Origin: Microvelia longipes
Lineage: Eukaryota; Arthropoda; Insecta; Hemiptera; Veliidae
Reading direction: 5' to 3'
Length of the DNA: 64,000 bases
Assembly (NCBI GenBank): GCA_018340805.1
Contig: JACMZG010001914.1
Span: forward strand, 9,762,658 to 9,826,657
The translations under genes were made by a program, and so were the position numbers. Each line of letters starts with the position of its first letter. Position 1 is the stretch's first letter. The notes below the pieces were generated by a model, which had not been told where the DNA came from, did no database searches, and saw only the letters and a list, made by a program, of their open reading frames with translations. This document shows positions 46,975 to 57,909 of this stretch, piece after piece.

Positions 46975-47240
46975 ATTTTTGAGTAGGGTGTCATTTTCAA
47001 TGTTTTTTGGGGTGCTGAATAAAAAAAACTGGTCTAAAGTCAATATAACCACTTTTAGTGAGAAAAGGTTGAAAAAACGGTGGTAAATCAATGAATTTTC
47101 TGAAATACGGCCGTTAAACAATTTATGTCGAGTAGGATGTGATTTTGAGTGATTTTTGGGGGTGCTGAATCTAATAAAACTTGACCAGAATTGATAAGAC
47201 TACTCAAAGCTTGGGTCTGTTTTATAGCATTTTAATTTAT
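46975..47240. repeat. Imperfect direct duplication
   Basis: 'gagtagggtgtcattttcaa' plus 'ttttttggggtgctgaata' at 46,981 recurs in changed form at 47,110 ('gagtaggatgtgattttgag'). A unit of about 130 bp, unrecognised. Confidence 0.5.
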
Positions 47241-47304
47241 AACTTAATAATTATTCTGGTAGGGAGGTGTACAAACCAGGTGAATTTTCTTTGTAATTTG
47301 AACT

Positions 47305-47672
47305 TATACGTATATGCTTAATAACATGAGCAGTAGTGTCACAACTTATTAGTATGTGCTTAATAACATGAGCAGTAGTGTCACAACTTATTAGTATGTG
47401 CTTAATAACATGAGCACTAGTGTCACAACTTATTAGTATGTGCTTAATAACATGAGCACTAGTGTCACAACTTATTAGTATATGCTTAATAACATGAGCA
47501 CTAGTGTCACAACTTAGTAGTATGTGCTTAATAACATGAGCACTAGTGTCACCTTATTAGTAATGATAACATGCACTAGTGTCACAACTTATTAGTATAT
47601 GCTTAATAACATGAGCACTAGTGTCACAACTTATTAGTATGTGCTTAATAACATGAGCAGTTGTGTCACAAG
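47305..47672. repeat. 42-bp minisatellite related to a MITE end
   Basis: Nine units of 'agtatgtgcttaataacatg' plus 'agcactagtgtcacaactta' plus 'tt'. The unit matches the terminus of the MITE at 26,589. Confidence 0.9.
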
Positions 47673-47984
47673 ACCGTATAGCACCACAGCGAATTTATCA
47701 TTAGTTATCATTTGTTGCTTAACGCACCTTTTATTTTCAGACTCCTAGCTGCTTTATTCTATTGCAAAACCGCTTCACAGTATTTTTAGTAAACTCAAGT
47801 CCCGGCTGAAATCACTATTATCACATGTGATAACAATAATTTTGTGTTATTGATGTATTTTAACATTTTAATCATAATATTTTAACAATATTATAATTAT
47901 ATTTATGCTATTTTAAGTAATTAAAACGAAATATTAGTAGTAATTTTGTGTTTTAAAATGGTTTGTGTATATAATAAACTATCA

Positions 47985-48410
47985 CTGATAAATTTTCAAG
48001 TGTTTGTTGTTCACCCTACTTTTTGTTTAATTTATGAAATTATTACATTGAATTTGAGGAAATAGTTATTCTTTAATTAATATGTACTAACTTTTATAAA
48101 AAGAAGGCATCAATAGAGCTTTTGTTTTAGTAATCTCAACGCCGAATACTGCTCAAAATCAGATTCACTCGCCCCAAATGTAAGATGATATATGTACGTA
48201 CTTAATTTGAACAAAAATAATTTAAAACTAGCAATTATTCACGTGATTTTTTACAAAAGATAGTGCAGACTAATAAAATAATAACTATTTACCCCAATTC
48301 TAAGCAATAATATCATATTTTGAACGAAACGTAAGGTAACAACAATCAAGTAAACTTTAATTTTCACTGATATCCGAACGGCTTTGCCTAAATCATTTTA
48401 GATTCAGGTT
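47985..48410. repeat. Dispersed repeat, copy 2 of 2
   Basis: See 28,850-29,155. This copy has an additional about 100 nt in the middle. Confidence 0.55.
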
Positions 48411-48802
48411 TTTATGATAATTTTGAGCATTGCAGGCTATAACTCGCAATACAATGAAAACTGATAGAACTAAAAATGGGTTTTAAACATTTGTTAGTTC
48501 TAGCATTGACCTTGAAGATTTGAAATGATCCAATCAACTAAACAACCCAAGGGACGTTATAGCTTTTTGCCGCAAATCTTACTTTTTTTTAATTGGTTAT
48601 AAAAATGTGTACAATTAATATTTTCATTTTTTTCTTTAATTTTTTTTTACCCTGATTAACCTAACAAAACAAAAAAAACACAGGTTAAAATGTATGCATC
48701 TTCCTCATTCCCACCAAATTTTTTCCTAGAAAATTCGCTTAAAAATCCTATTTAAAGAAGAAGAAAGATCTGTTTCTTAAATTAAATTATTGTATGTTAC
48801 AG

Positions 48803-48997
48803 ACTGAAGAAGAATTGATAGCTAAAGAAGATGTGTGTTTGGTTGATGAGTTAAATAGCTTTCTAGATGTTTATAGAGTAAGCCTATCAGATGCCAGCCA
48901 CATATTAGTCGGACTTTGCAATCCTTTACCTCCCCAGTGCCTGGTTGGAACTGGTGCATGTCTGGTGCAACAGAACAGTAATTCTACTACTTACACT
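48803..48997 (+). CDS. CI-MPR-like receptor, exon 16
   Basis: Acceptor tgtatgttacag, donor gtgagt. It contains LGLCNPL-like strand ILVGLCNPLPPQCLVGTGAC, a textbook CIMR opening (N-P-L ... C ... G-A-C-L-V). Phase 0 at both ends, 65 codons. Confidence 0.87.
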
Positions 48998-49359
48998 GTG
49001 AGTTCCATTTCAATTTTGCAAATTCCGGGCATAATATTACCCTTATTTTTTTTAATTTTATTTTCCTTATAAAGAAATGTTGGTCACTGAGATGAATTTA
49101 GATAAACACATAGTTATATATTACTAGAGGAGTCATTGTCTTTCTTATATTAAAAACCTTGAAACATCTTTTTAATGCTGTCAGGGGCTCTGTGTAACCA
49201 CAATAAGCTCTCCTCTAACATTGAGTTAAGGTTATTATAAATCAGTTGTCGTTTGCTTGTTACATATTGTTTCTGTTTTTTTTGTTTTTTTGTATTTTAA
49301 ACCTTCCATTATATAGGGGGAAAAAAGAAAGATGTCACTCCACTTAGTATATATTTATT

Positions 49360-49401
49360 GACAGAGACGACTTTCAAACTTAACAGTTCATCATCAGTGC
49401 C
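49360..49401 (-). ncRNA. Hammerhead-like motif, family h, left arm
   Basis: Minus strand: GGCA, CTGATGA, T, stem II GAACT/AGTTT, GAA, AGTCGTCT, C, TGTC. Core complete. Confidence 0.62.
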
Positions 49402-49569
49402 AGTGAAGTGAAAAAGAAGTAAAGTAAGTGAAGTAAAGAAGCTACGAGACAGACGAAATAGATTTGTCAAGAGGTCAGTGTCTGACTGGAGGGTCGAACA
49501 CCAGTCAGACACCAGCCTCTGGACAAATCTATTTCGTCTGTCTCCTAGCTTCTTTACTTTGCTTTCACC

Positions 49570-49611
49570 GGCACTGATGTTGAACTGTTAAGTTTGAAAG
49601 TCGTCTCTGTC
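49570..49611 (+). ncRNA. Hammerhead-like motif, family h, right arm, core changed
   Basis: As the left arm except CTGATGT at 49,574-49,580, so A9 is U. Confidence 0.55.
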
Positions 49612-49674
49612 AATAAATATATACTAAGTGGAGTGACATCTTTCTTTTTCCCCCTATTTGGAAACTCCACAACT

Positions 49675-49800
49675 CATCTTACTATGATCTTACTATGATC
49701 TTACTATGATCTTACTATGATCTTACTATGATCTTACTATGATCTTACTATGATCTTACTATGACTTACTATGATTACTATGATACTTATACTATGATCT
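49675..49800. repeat. 11-bp tandem repeat 'cttactatgat'
   Basis: About eleven units, the last ones shortened. Confidence 0.92.
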
Positions 49801-50464
49801 TATTATATAGGTTTATGGGATTTTGTACTGTTAATTTGATTATATTAATAGTCAAGTGTTATTAAAGGTGTTAAGGTTATTCTTTGATGTTTCAAAAGAC
49901 AATTGATTTTAAACTCGATAATTTTTAACTCTTTTATCACAAATTAAGTAACAATAAAGAAATAAATGAATAATTCCAATCAGCTCCTATGCTGATCCTA
50001 TGGTATAAAAATTTTGACTACCCTTTCATTTTCCCGCCATTGGTATTGCCAACCTGACAACTATCTCTTTAAATCAAGAATATTCAGTTGGAGCTGTAGT
50101 GACAACACAAAAACTGGTTTTCTGAGAGACTTGGAAAAAACAAAATTCAATTTTCTTTTAACAAAGTTGGTAAAAGTTCCGATTGTAGTAGTATTTAGTT
50201 AAATTATTAATTAATTCTCGATTGATCAAAATAATAATGTTAATATTGGTTCATTATAATTGAAGTAAGTTTTTAATTCAAGGTATGTTAAAAGCAGGCA
50301 TCTAAACTAAAAGTTATTTCTCATATTCTGGTAACCTTTTTGCTTCCTGAAAACTCTGTAACCAATTTTATTGAATGTTTAGCTCTTTTTTATTTTTTAT
50401 TCCGAGAGAGCTGTAACGTAGCCACTTCACAGCTGCAAAATCAGTAAACTATGGTTTTATTACT

Positions 50465-51105
50465 AAGACACTATTAAAAAAATTATGCTAAATTGTATGT
50501 AAATTATGATTTTGTTGCTAAGGGAGTATAGAATTTGCTTTACATTTGTAAAATTGTATGTAAATTATGATTTTGTTGCTAAGGGAGTATAGAATTTGCT
50601 TTACATTTGTAAAATTGTCTGTAAATTATGATTTTGTTGCTAAGGGAGTATAGAATTTGCTTTACATTTGTAAAATTGTATGTAAATTATGATTTTTGTT
50701 GCTAAGGAGTATAGAATTTGCTTTACATTTGTAAAATTTCTGTAAATTATGATTTTGTTGCTAAGGCAGTATAGAATTTGCTTTACATTTGTAAAATTGT
50801 ATGTAAATTATGATTTTGTTGCTAAGGCAGTATAGAATTTGCTTTACATTTGTAAAATTGTATGTAAATTATGATTTTGTTGCTAAGGCAGTAGAATTTG
50901 CTTTACATTTGTAAAATTGTCTGTAAATTATGATTTTGTTTGCTAGGGAGTATAGAATTTGCTTTACATTTTGTAAAATGTATGTAAATTATGAATTTTG
51001 TTGCTAAGGGAGTATAGAATTTGCTTTACATTTGTAAAATTGTATGTAAATTATGATTTTGTTGCTAAGGCAGTATAGAATGTACATTACATTTGCAGTA
51101 TATTA
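50465..51105. repeat. 61-bp minisatellite
   Basis: About ten units of 'tgtatgtaaattatgatttt' plus 'gttgctaagggagtatagaa' plus 'tttgctttacatttgtaaaa'. Units differ at 'aaggg/aaggc' and by 1-nt indels. Confidence 0.92.
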
Positions 51106-51360
51106 GGGTGATATTAAGTTTTACTTTTATACCTTGGAACAAAATAGTTCTGCTTTGATTTGTACATCCTTTGGCTTATATTTCTGGAGCTAAGTGTGAG
51201 AGCACATTTGGACTTATTATCTCAGGAGTTAACTGTATTTACAGCCTGGCAACAAGGCTTAACCAAACCGTTGGAGGCAACTAAATCCCTCTAGTGGACA
51301 ATTTGTTTGCTGCTTTGGTGCATAAATATCTATTATAATATTAATATTTTTCTGTTTCAG

Positions 51361-51504
51361 TCTTTAGGTTATCCAGAGAAGAAAATCTTGAGAGATAAGT
51401 TTGGGAATTGGATTGTAAATTACAGGCACGGAGGAATGTGTAACAGATACGGACTCCAGTATTCAACCATATTCAAATTAATATGTGACAGTGATGTCAA
51501 ACAG
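51361..51504 (+). CDS. CI-MPR-like receptor, exon 17
   Basis: Acceptor tttctgtttcag, donor gttggt. It reads SLGYPEKKILRDKFGNWIVN then YRHGGMCNRYGLQYSTIFKL ICDSD. 'Y-R-H-G-G-M-C' is the central strand and 'T-I-F-K-L-I-C' the third-cysteine strand of a CIMR repeat. 48 codons, phase 0. Confidence 0.87.
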
Positions 51505-52010
51505 GTTGGTACTCCTGTTTTTAGTGACTTTGTTTAACCCATATAAGCCCACTGTTAGTGTTTTAGTGTTATGACTATAAGGTAATTAAAGTTAATTAGA
51601 TAAAATAAATAAAAACATAAATGAAAAATAGATTCACGTGAAATAATGCCAACCTATTTACATTGAAAAAAAGAACCATATATACAGTTTTTTATGAACT
51701 TTTTGATTGTCCTAATGACAAAAATTTGTTAAAAACTCATTTTATCATTCTTTAAATTTTTAAATTCTTTAATTAATACGTTCATTAAGGTTCATTATAA
51801 GGATGAAATTCATTTTTTATTAGTTTTCACTAATGTGTTTTAAAGGTTGAATGTTGCGTTTTCGCAACACCGGGCACTTACAGGGCCAAAATATGCTTAA
51901 TTTAGCTCTTTATAAACTAAAAAAAAATTAAGAATTAAGTTTAATAGACTGTGAGAAATCTTAATTAGAAAGTAATAATGAAGACAGCAGTCCGAGTTTT
52001 GTTAGCTTAA

Positions 52011-52050
52011 TCAGAGTTTTCGCACAAGCGATGCTTGGCATCCTCAGTGA
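52011..52050 (-). ncRNA. Hammerhead-like motif, family c, left arm
   Basis: Minus strand CTGAGGA, T, stem II GCCAAGC/GCTTGTGC, GAA, AACT in place of AGCT, C, TGA. Stem III weakened. Confidence 0.52.
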
Positions 52051-52317
52051 ATAACAAGTTAACAAATCCATAAACCAATTACAAAAAACAGAAATATACC
52101 AAATATATAAGTATAAAAAATACCAAACAAGGCAAAAAACAATTTCAAAACAAATGCAAGATAATATTAAAATAATCATTGATTTTAAATTTAAAGAATT
52201 TAAAGTGAATTTTTAATATTAACTTGCATTTGTTTTGAATTGTTTTTGCTTTGTTTGTTATATTTTTTATTTCTGTTTTATGTAATTGGTTTATGGTTTG
52301 TTTACTTGTTATTAGAT

Positions 52318-52357
52318 TCACTGAGGATGCCAAGCATCGCTTGTGCGAAAGCTCTGA
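52318..52357 (+). ncRNA. Hammerhead-like motif, family c, right arm
   Basis: TCA, CTGAGGA at 52,321-52,327, T, stem II GCCAAGC/GCTTGTGC, GAA, AGCT, C, TGA. Identical to 10,144-10,183. Confidence 0.6.
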
Positions 52358-52419
52358 TGTAATAAATTAATCTAACAAAACTCGGTCTGCTGTCTTCATC
52401 ATTTCTTTTCCTAATTAAG

Positions 52420-52575
52420 AAATAATTATTTTATATGTGTGGGACTAGGTAAACTGACCTGCCTCTAGTAGAGAAACGGGGAACTAAAAAAAACAAGCCT
52501 GTCTAAAACAGCTAATTCCAGGTGAGTTGGCCCCCACCCTTACTGTATGAATTTCTACATCACTTTAGATTGACT
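52420..52575 (+). repeat. Dispersed repeat, copy 1 of 3
   Basis: It aligns with 58,925-59,095 ('tactgtatgaatttctac' end) and, inverted, with 54,170-54,240. GC-richer than the surroundings; family unknown. Confidence 0.6.
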
Positions 52576-52622
52576 CTATTTACACTAATCCCAAAATATT
52601 TTAAATTGAATTTATTTTTCAG

Positions 52623-52874
52623 AATTTGATGACTCATTCCTATGATGAAGTTAAATGTGAATACATATTAGAGTTAAAATCATTGGATTTGTGTTCCTCT
52701 GAAAGTCAGAAGCAAGCAAATGATACTAATATAACTTTGTCAGATGACACCAGTGTTGCCAACCGACAGGAACAAGTGCTTTACAGCAAGATGCTATCTC
52801 ACTTACCTCCTTGCAGTTCAGCATCACCCATCAGATGTCTCATTGAGAACTTAATTGACAAGAAGTCAATACAT
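52623..52874 (+). CDS. CI-MPR-like receptor, exon 18
   Basis: Acceptor ttatttttcag, donor gtaagt. It begins with the end of one repeat (CEYILELKSLDLC) and runs through a Ser/Asn-rich linker into the first cysteines of the next (PPCSSASPIRCLIENLIDKK). Here the usual W of the repeat end is K. 84 codons, phase 0. Confidence 0.82.
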
Positions 52875-52926
52875 GTAAGTTATTTTTCATTCTTTTTACT
52901 TTTCCTCATTTATACCATAGTAATAT

Positions 52927-53480
52927 GGGAGGAGTGGTAGTAACCTACCAGGCAAGTAGGCCACATTGTGGGCCTTTTTTGCCAGCTCCCTAAGATAGTG
53001 TTCTACTTTTAATTTCAGTGTAGGTATATTTTCATTCTAATTTAGACAGAAGAGCCGTGAATTTCTATGGTTCTCTCATGCTTTTTTCAAGCAATCGTAC
53101 ATATTTTTACTGACTCTTATAGTCTAGTGAAAACTGGGAACAACACGTGCCCTCACTGTTAAATGAACCCTCCATACACTTTATAGTATTATAATGACAC
53201 ACTATAGTATTATAATGAATCTACTATGAGGGTCCTAAATTTAGCTTATACCCAGTTTTATTTAGGGTAAGGGATCTTTAACGAGTACCTGACAACGCAC
53301 AGGCTCGAGACCACTGGCTTTACGTCCTTCTGAAGGACGTGGTACGTAGAATTTTTATCCTCTCATAAAAATCCCAGAGGCCTGTGCTTGGATTGAACCA
53401 ATGACTAAATAAGCTCGGAAGTGTAAAGTCCATTCATTTGTGTATTGCTACGTACCTAACCACTACACCACGGGTGACTC
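52927..53480 (-). mobile_element. tRNA-derived SINE, copy 3 of the 15,772 family
   Basis: Starts 'tgggaggagtggtagtaacc' and ends at 'accactacaccacgggtgac'. Contains a duplicated 'ctttatagtattataatgac' block near 53,180. Confidence 0.75.
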
Positions 53481-53744
53481 TTCAATTATTGATAGTATCA
53501 TTAAGAATAATTATGGGATAGATATGTGCATTTTCTTTGAAAAATTTGGGATAAACAAGTTGTGATCCTACTGCTCAGGTCATAAACGGTATATGAAAAA
53601 CTTAACAAAGAAAAGGATTGTTGAGTGAGGAAACATTTTTCACTCAATGAAAAAATTTTCATGGCGAATGCCAGGCTAGCGGACCTCCACATCAGAATTA
53701 TAGATGTTTGAACTCCTAAGTGGTTTTTACCAAGTGTATACCTG

Positions 53745-54005
53745 AATGTGATTGAGCACAAGTGGAGTTATTCATACTAGGAAACGAAGAAAAGAGTCTC
53801 TCCACAAAAATAATAGTTTATTGGCAAAACACTTTCAACTTAACATGAGGTCATCATCAGTGCCATTAAGATAAAGATGAAAGTTATTAATACATGAAAA
53901 TATTTTCTTTTCCGAGATGGTAACAGCTCGGTGAGTCGAGTAAGGCTCATTCGAGTAAGTGCTTTGTACATAAACAATTATTTTTGTGGAGAGACTTTTT
54001 TTTGT
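53745..54005. mobile_element. Penelope-like palindrome, right arm deleted
   Basis: A full left arm with the about 40-nt extension ('gattgagcacaagtggagtt') and a right arm reduced to about 60 nt ending in 'tttttgtggagagact'. Same family as 32,209-32,571. Confidence 0.72.
53823..53864 (-). ncRNA. Hammerhead-like motif, family b, stem III weakened
   Basis: Minus strand: GGCA, CTGATGA, T, stem II GACCT/AAGTT, GAA, AGTGTT in place of AGCGCT, T, TGCC. Confidence 0.52.
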
Positions 54006-55059
54006 TTCTTAGTAAGTGTTTATCTGTTTGTGTTAGCCTGTTATCATTGTAGCTCACAGTGTGTTTATGCTAGAGAGCTGGAACTTAGTACAAAAACCAA
54101 TCTTTAGGTCTAATTGTGCTGTATGGAAAATAATGTTTCTTTGATGCCATTTTGTTTCTATAACTACATACTATAGTGATGTAGAAATTCATACAGTAGG
54201 GGTGGAGGAGGGGGGGGGACACAGTGATCCAACTCCCTGGTTTGAGGTGGTCCTGAAAAAAACAGGGGCTAGTTGCATCAACTACTGCGCCGAGCGCTAG
54301 TTTTCACCTTGTACGGCTGTTATCACTGTTGTTATCAGTTTTAAATTAAGACTTCAATTTATGTTTATAAAAAATGTAAACAAGACAATTTTTATCTTAT
54401 TCATTAATTTTTTTTTCTTTTTTAGTTGTTTATAACATATTTTTTTTAGAAAATAGGATACGTGTGTTACAAAAGTTGTGTTATAATGATATCCGTAAAG
54501 TAACAATTTAAATACTTATTTTAGTTTGAAGTTAATTCATTGTGTTATTTATGTTTTATTTAATACATAATCTCTTTTTTTTTTTTTTTTTTTTTTCAAA
54601 AAGCTTTTATTACACATAATATACAAATATAAATATTAAATGCACACAGACGTATTTTTTATGATAAGATTTATGTGAATCCCACAAGGATAAACCCGTG
54701 TGGGAGCAATTTCTAAAAGACTACGTCTTCTGGCGGTTTTTATGATAGTTTACGTATATTAATTTTTTATTAAATTTTTAATTTTACAAAATTAAAATTG
54801 TAAATCAATACAATAAAAAGTATATTGATAAAATAGATGAAAAAGAACTTAAAAACAAAGTAGAAAAAAGAGATATGTTAGAAAATTTTATTTTATGACT
54901 TTTTTTATGATTTTTGTTTAAGTGAATGAACCTATTTTCATAATATAATGTTTTCTTAAGTTTCATATTTCAATTCTTTTTGCGCATACAGCCAACACTT
55001 AAGATGTTTTTTGAAATTGCTGATTCTATTTATTTTCTCTAATTTGGAGTGGTAAATTG

Positions 55060-57858
55060 TTATAAATTTTTATACCTCAATATACAAAGATTGAAATTTA
55101 ATATCTTATTACAGGATTCTACAAGAAGCATTTGCTTACTTTGATATCTTGTCGAATAATTATTTTGACTAATGGTAAAATTACTTTTATATTTGTGAAT
55201 AAAGCAACATACTTGTTTACTGTATAGTTGGTAAACAGAGAGAAAATTACACAACTCAAATAATTCAGACGTACTAAAATCTCTTTTCTTTTTGAACATA
55301 TTTTTATTATAGATTTTGTAATATAAATAATTATTTATTAATACTTCATACGTACCTCCCCAAAAAATTATACCATAAGTTAATGAGCTTTCCACTAAAG
55401 CATAATAAAAGTTTTTTAACAATTCAACAGATGCAACATTTCTTAATAGGTAAAAATAATGTGATAAAGAGTTCAGTTTTTTAATAAGACTTTGTACATG
55501 ATAGTGCCAGTTTAGTTTCGAATCTATGTAAATTCCAAGATATTTAGTAAAATTAAGTTTAGCTAGGGATAGGCATTTACAGTTAGGTTTAACAATGATG
55601 TGATTATGTAATTTTATATCAATATTTATTTCTGCTTCTTTGAGTGAGAATGGCATCCACCCAGTTTTATTTATATTTAATTTCAGATGATTAAAAGTGA
55701 ACCAATCAAATACTATTCTTAGATCATTTTCAGTTTGATACTGTAGAGATTCCCAGTCGTCTTCAACGAAAAGTAGAAAAGTATCATCGGCAAAACAACC
55801 TATTAGACAATTTACATTTATTTTACTGATATCGTTAACATAGATGGAAAATAAAAGGGGGCCAAGAGAAGAACCTTGAGGGATGCCACTCTCAACTGTA
55901 CAACTTTCACTAAGAAAATTATTAATTTTTACAAATTGCTTTCTATTAGTTAAGTAATCTTTAATCAATTGAAGACTAATACCTTTGAATCCATATGCAT
56001 ACAATTTTTCTAAGAGTCTTTTATGATTCACTACATCAAATGCTTTGGTTATATCAAGGAAAATTGCTAAAACTTTTTTGCCTTTGTCTAAATTACCAAT
56101 TACATTTCTTAGAAGATAATCTATCGCGTTCTCAGTAGATGAATTTTCTTTAAAGCCATATTGATGATTATTGTATAAGTTATTTTTTACGAAGTAATTA
56201 TTTATTCTAGAGTACATATATTTTTCCATAATTTTTGAGAAGTTATTTAACAATGAAATGGGCCTGTAATTATTAATATTATGAGGAGATTCGGCCTTAT
56301 AAATCGGCGTTATAATGGCTATTTTAAATTTATCAGGGAATTTACCTGTACTGAAAGAAGTATTAATTATGTGGATTAGAGGATTTACAATATTTTTAGA
56401 AATAGATTTTAATGTTAATAAGGAGATGTTTTCACCTGAAGATTTTTTGTTGCTAAAATTATTAATTATTTTAATTAATTCTTCTTTCTTTACAGGGTTA
56501 AAGTTGATGGTATGAGGTACATGTTCTATGTCGTAAGAGGAGTTGGGTTTATTGAGTGTTTTTTCAATTTTTGAGGCGACTGAAGAGAAGTGCTGATTAA
56601 ATAAGTTTGCAATATCCTTAGGTGAAGAGTCTGTTGTTATGATTTTTCCATCGCTTACCAAATAGTCAATCTCAGAAGTTTTAATTTTTCTGTTTGTAAT
56701 CTCATTAAGTATTCTCCATTCTTCTTTCGGGTTATTTTTACAAGATTCCAATTTTTCTTTGAAATGCTTACATTTAGCTTCTATTATTAGTTTTTTCAAA
56801 TAATTTCTGTACATCTTATATCTTTGAGTAAGTTCTTTCTTATCCCCTTTGTTTTTTATTCTTTTTAATTTTTTAAACATTTTATTTCTACGTCGAATAG
56901 AATTTAACAAAGCAGAGGTGATCCAGGGCTTTAAGCGTGTCTTTTTTGAGTTAACTTTCTTAGTTGTGGAGGAGTTTTTCAGGTGCTGGTCTATAATTAA
57001 ATAAAATTGTTCGACTGCTTCGTTGACGTCAAGTGTGGTTGTTACATTTGTCCAATTCTCTCCAGCTAGCAGTTTGTTAAATTTTTCATAATCGATAGAA
57101 GTAGAATATATCTCTTTTTTGTTTTTGTTATTACTTAAGTGATTTAAAGGAATGTCAAAGATTGTTGCATAGTGATCAGAGATACAAGACCTAATTACTC
57201 CTGCTGATCCTTCAGAAAAATTGGTAAATACATGGTCGATACACGTAGAAGAAGCTTTTCTAGTTGTGATGTCAATTTTAGCTACTAAGCCCAATTCACT
57301 TAAGGAGGTTAAGTAGGAGATTGATGCCTTACTTAGTTGATTATCACTGTTTAGATTATTACATTCTTTAATGTTTATATTCATATCTCCAACTAATATT
57401 TTTTTATTGACTCGTGAGATGGACAGTTTTTCAGTAATTTCGGTAGTAAACTTATTTTTATTTAGACTAGGTTTTCTATAAGTAGCTATGACACAATATT
57501 CCTCAGTTTTTATTTTAAATTTTACTTCTGCTGTATTTGAAAATTGACATTTTAGATTAGTTACAGCTGGTTCTGTTAAATTTTTATTTATGTATATTAC
57601 AATGGAATCCCAAGTCGAGTGTCGAGGCTCTATTAAATATGAGCTGTATCCATTAATAGGTGCTATTTGACTATTATATTGAACATGCGTTTCTGTAAGA
57701 ACTATAATAGAAGGAGGAGTTCTGAGTGTTTGTATTTCTAGAATTAATTGATCAATGTTGCTGATGTAGCCTTGAATGTTAAGCTGTATGATATAAAATG
57801 ACTTACTTTTATTATTAAGTTCTTGAAAGTTAGAGTAGATTATGTTGTTATTATCCAT
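55060..57858 (-). CDS. LINE ORF2: AP endonuclease and reverse transcriptase
   Basis: 932 residues without interruption. Endonuclease signatures: QLNIQG (25-30), LTETHV (about 54-59), VGDMNIN (156-162), CIDHVF (about 206) and CISDHY (about 225-230). RT signatures: NYRPISLLNNFSKIMEK (about 530), LDITKAFDVVNH (601-612), GIPQGSSLGPLLFSIYVND (658-676) and catalytic CFADD (688-692). The C-terminus has the thumb L-T-Y-G-I-I-F-W-G pattern. The product nicks target DNA and primes reverse transcription there. Confidence 0.93.
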   Translation of the reverse strand: MDNNNIIYSNFQELNNKSKSFYIIQLNIQGYISNIDQLILEIQTLRTPPSIIVLTETHVQYNSQIAPINGYSSYLIEPRHSTWDSIVIYINKNLTEPAVTNLKCQFSNTAEVKFKIKTEEYCVIATYRKPSLNKNKFTTEITEKLSISRVNKKILVGDMNINIKECNNLNSDNQLSKASISYLTSLSELGLVAKIDITTRKASSTCIDHVFTNFSEGSAGVIRSCISDHYATIFDIPLNHLSNNKNKKEIYSTSIDYEKFNKLLAGENWTNVTTTLDVNEAVEQFYLIIDQHLKNSSTTKKVNSKKTRLKPWITSALLNSIRRRNKMFKKLKRIKNKGDKKELTQRYKMYRNYLKKLIIEAKCKHFKEKLESCKNNPKEEWRILNEITNRKIKTSEIDYLVSDGKIITTDSSPKDIANLFNQHFSSVASKIEKTLNKPNSSYDIEHVPHTINFNPVKKEELIKIINNFSNKKSSGENISLLTLKSISKNIVNPLIHIINTSFSTGKFPDKFKIAIITPIYKAESPHNINNYRPISLLNNFSKIMEKYMYSRINNYFVKNNLYNNHQYGFKENSSTENAIDYLLRNVIGNLDKGKKVLAIFLDITKAFDVVNHKRLLEKLYAYGFKGISLQLIKDYLTNRKQFVKINNFLSESCTVESGIPQGSSLGPLLFSIYVNDISKINVNCLIGCFADDTFLLFVEDDWESLQYQTENDLRIVFDWFTFNHLKLNINKTGWMPFSLKEAEINIDIKLHNHIIVKPNCKCLSLAKLNFTKYLGIYIDSKLNWHYHVQSLIKKLNSLSHYFYLLRNVASVELLKNFYYALVESSLTYGIIFWGGTYEVLINNYLYYKIYNKNMFKKKRDFSTSELFELCNFLSVYQLYSKQVCCFIHKYKSNFTISQNNYSTRYQSKQMLLVESCNKILNFNLCILRYKNL

Positions 57859-57909
57859 ATTTATTGATATTTGGTTAAGAGTTTGACATTAGGAAAATAT
57901 GTGTAGCAA

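Larger units (their letters stand above)
49315..49663. mobile_element. Palindromic Penelope-like end element, family h
   Basis: Arms of about 165 nt meet at 'gactggagggtcgaacacca'. Each arm has 'actccacttagtatatattt' and a hammerhead-like motif. No ORF beyond short tails. Confidence 0.8.
51930..52415. mobile_element. Palindromic Penelope-like end element, family c
   Basis: Arms meet near 52,190. The left arm has the one-sided extension 'gactgtgagaaatcttaatt' also seen at the right arm of 10,144. Each arm carries a hammerhead-like motif. Confidence 0.72.

Noticed and set aside
49309..49512. 67-residue minus-strand ORF
   Set aside because: Runs through a palindromic element arm; no protein signature.
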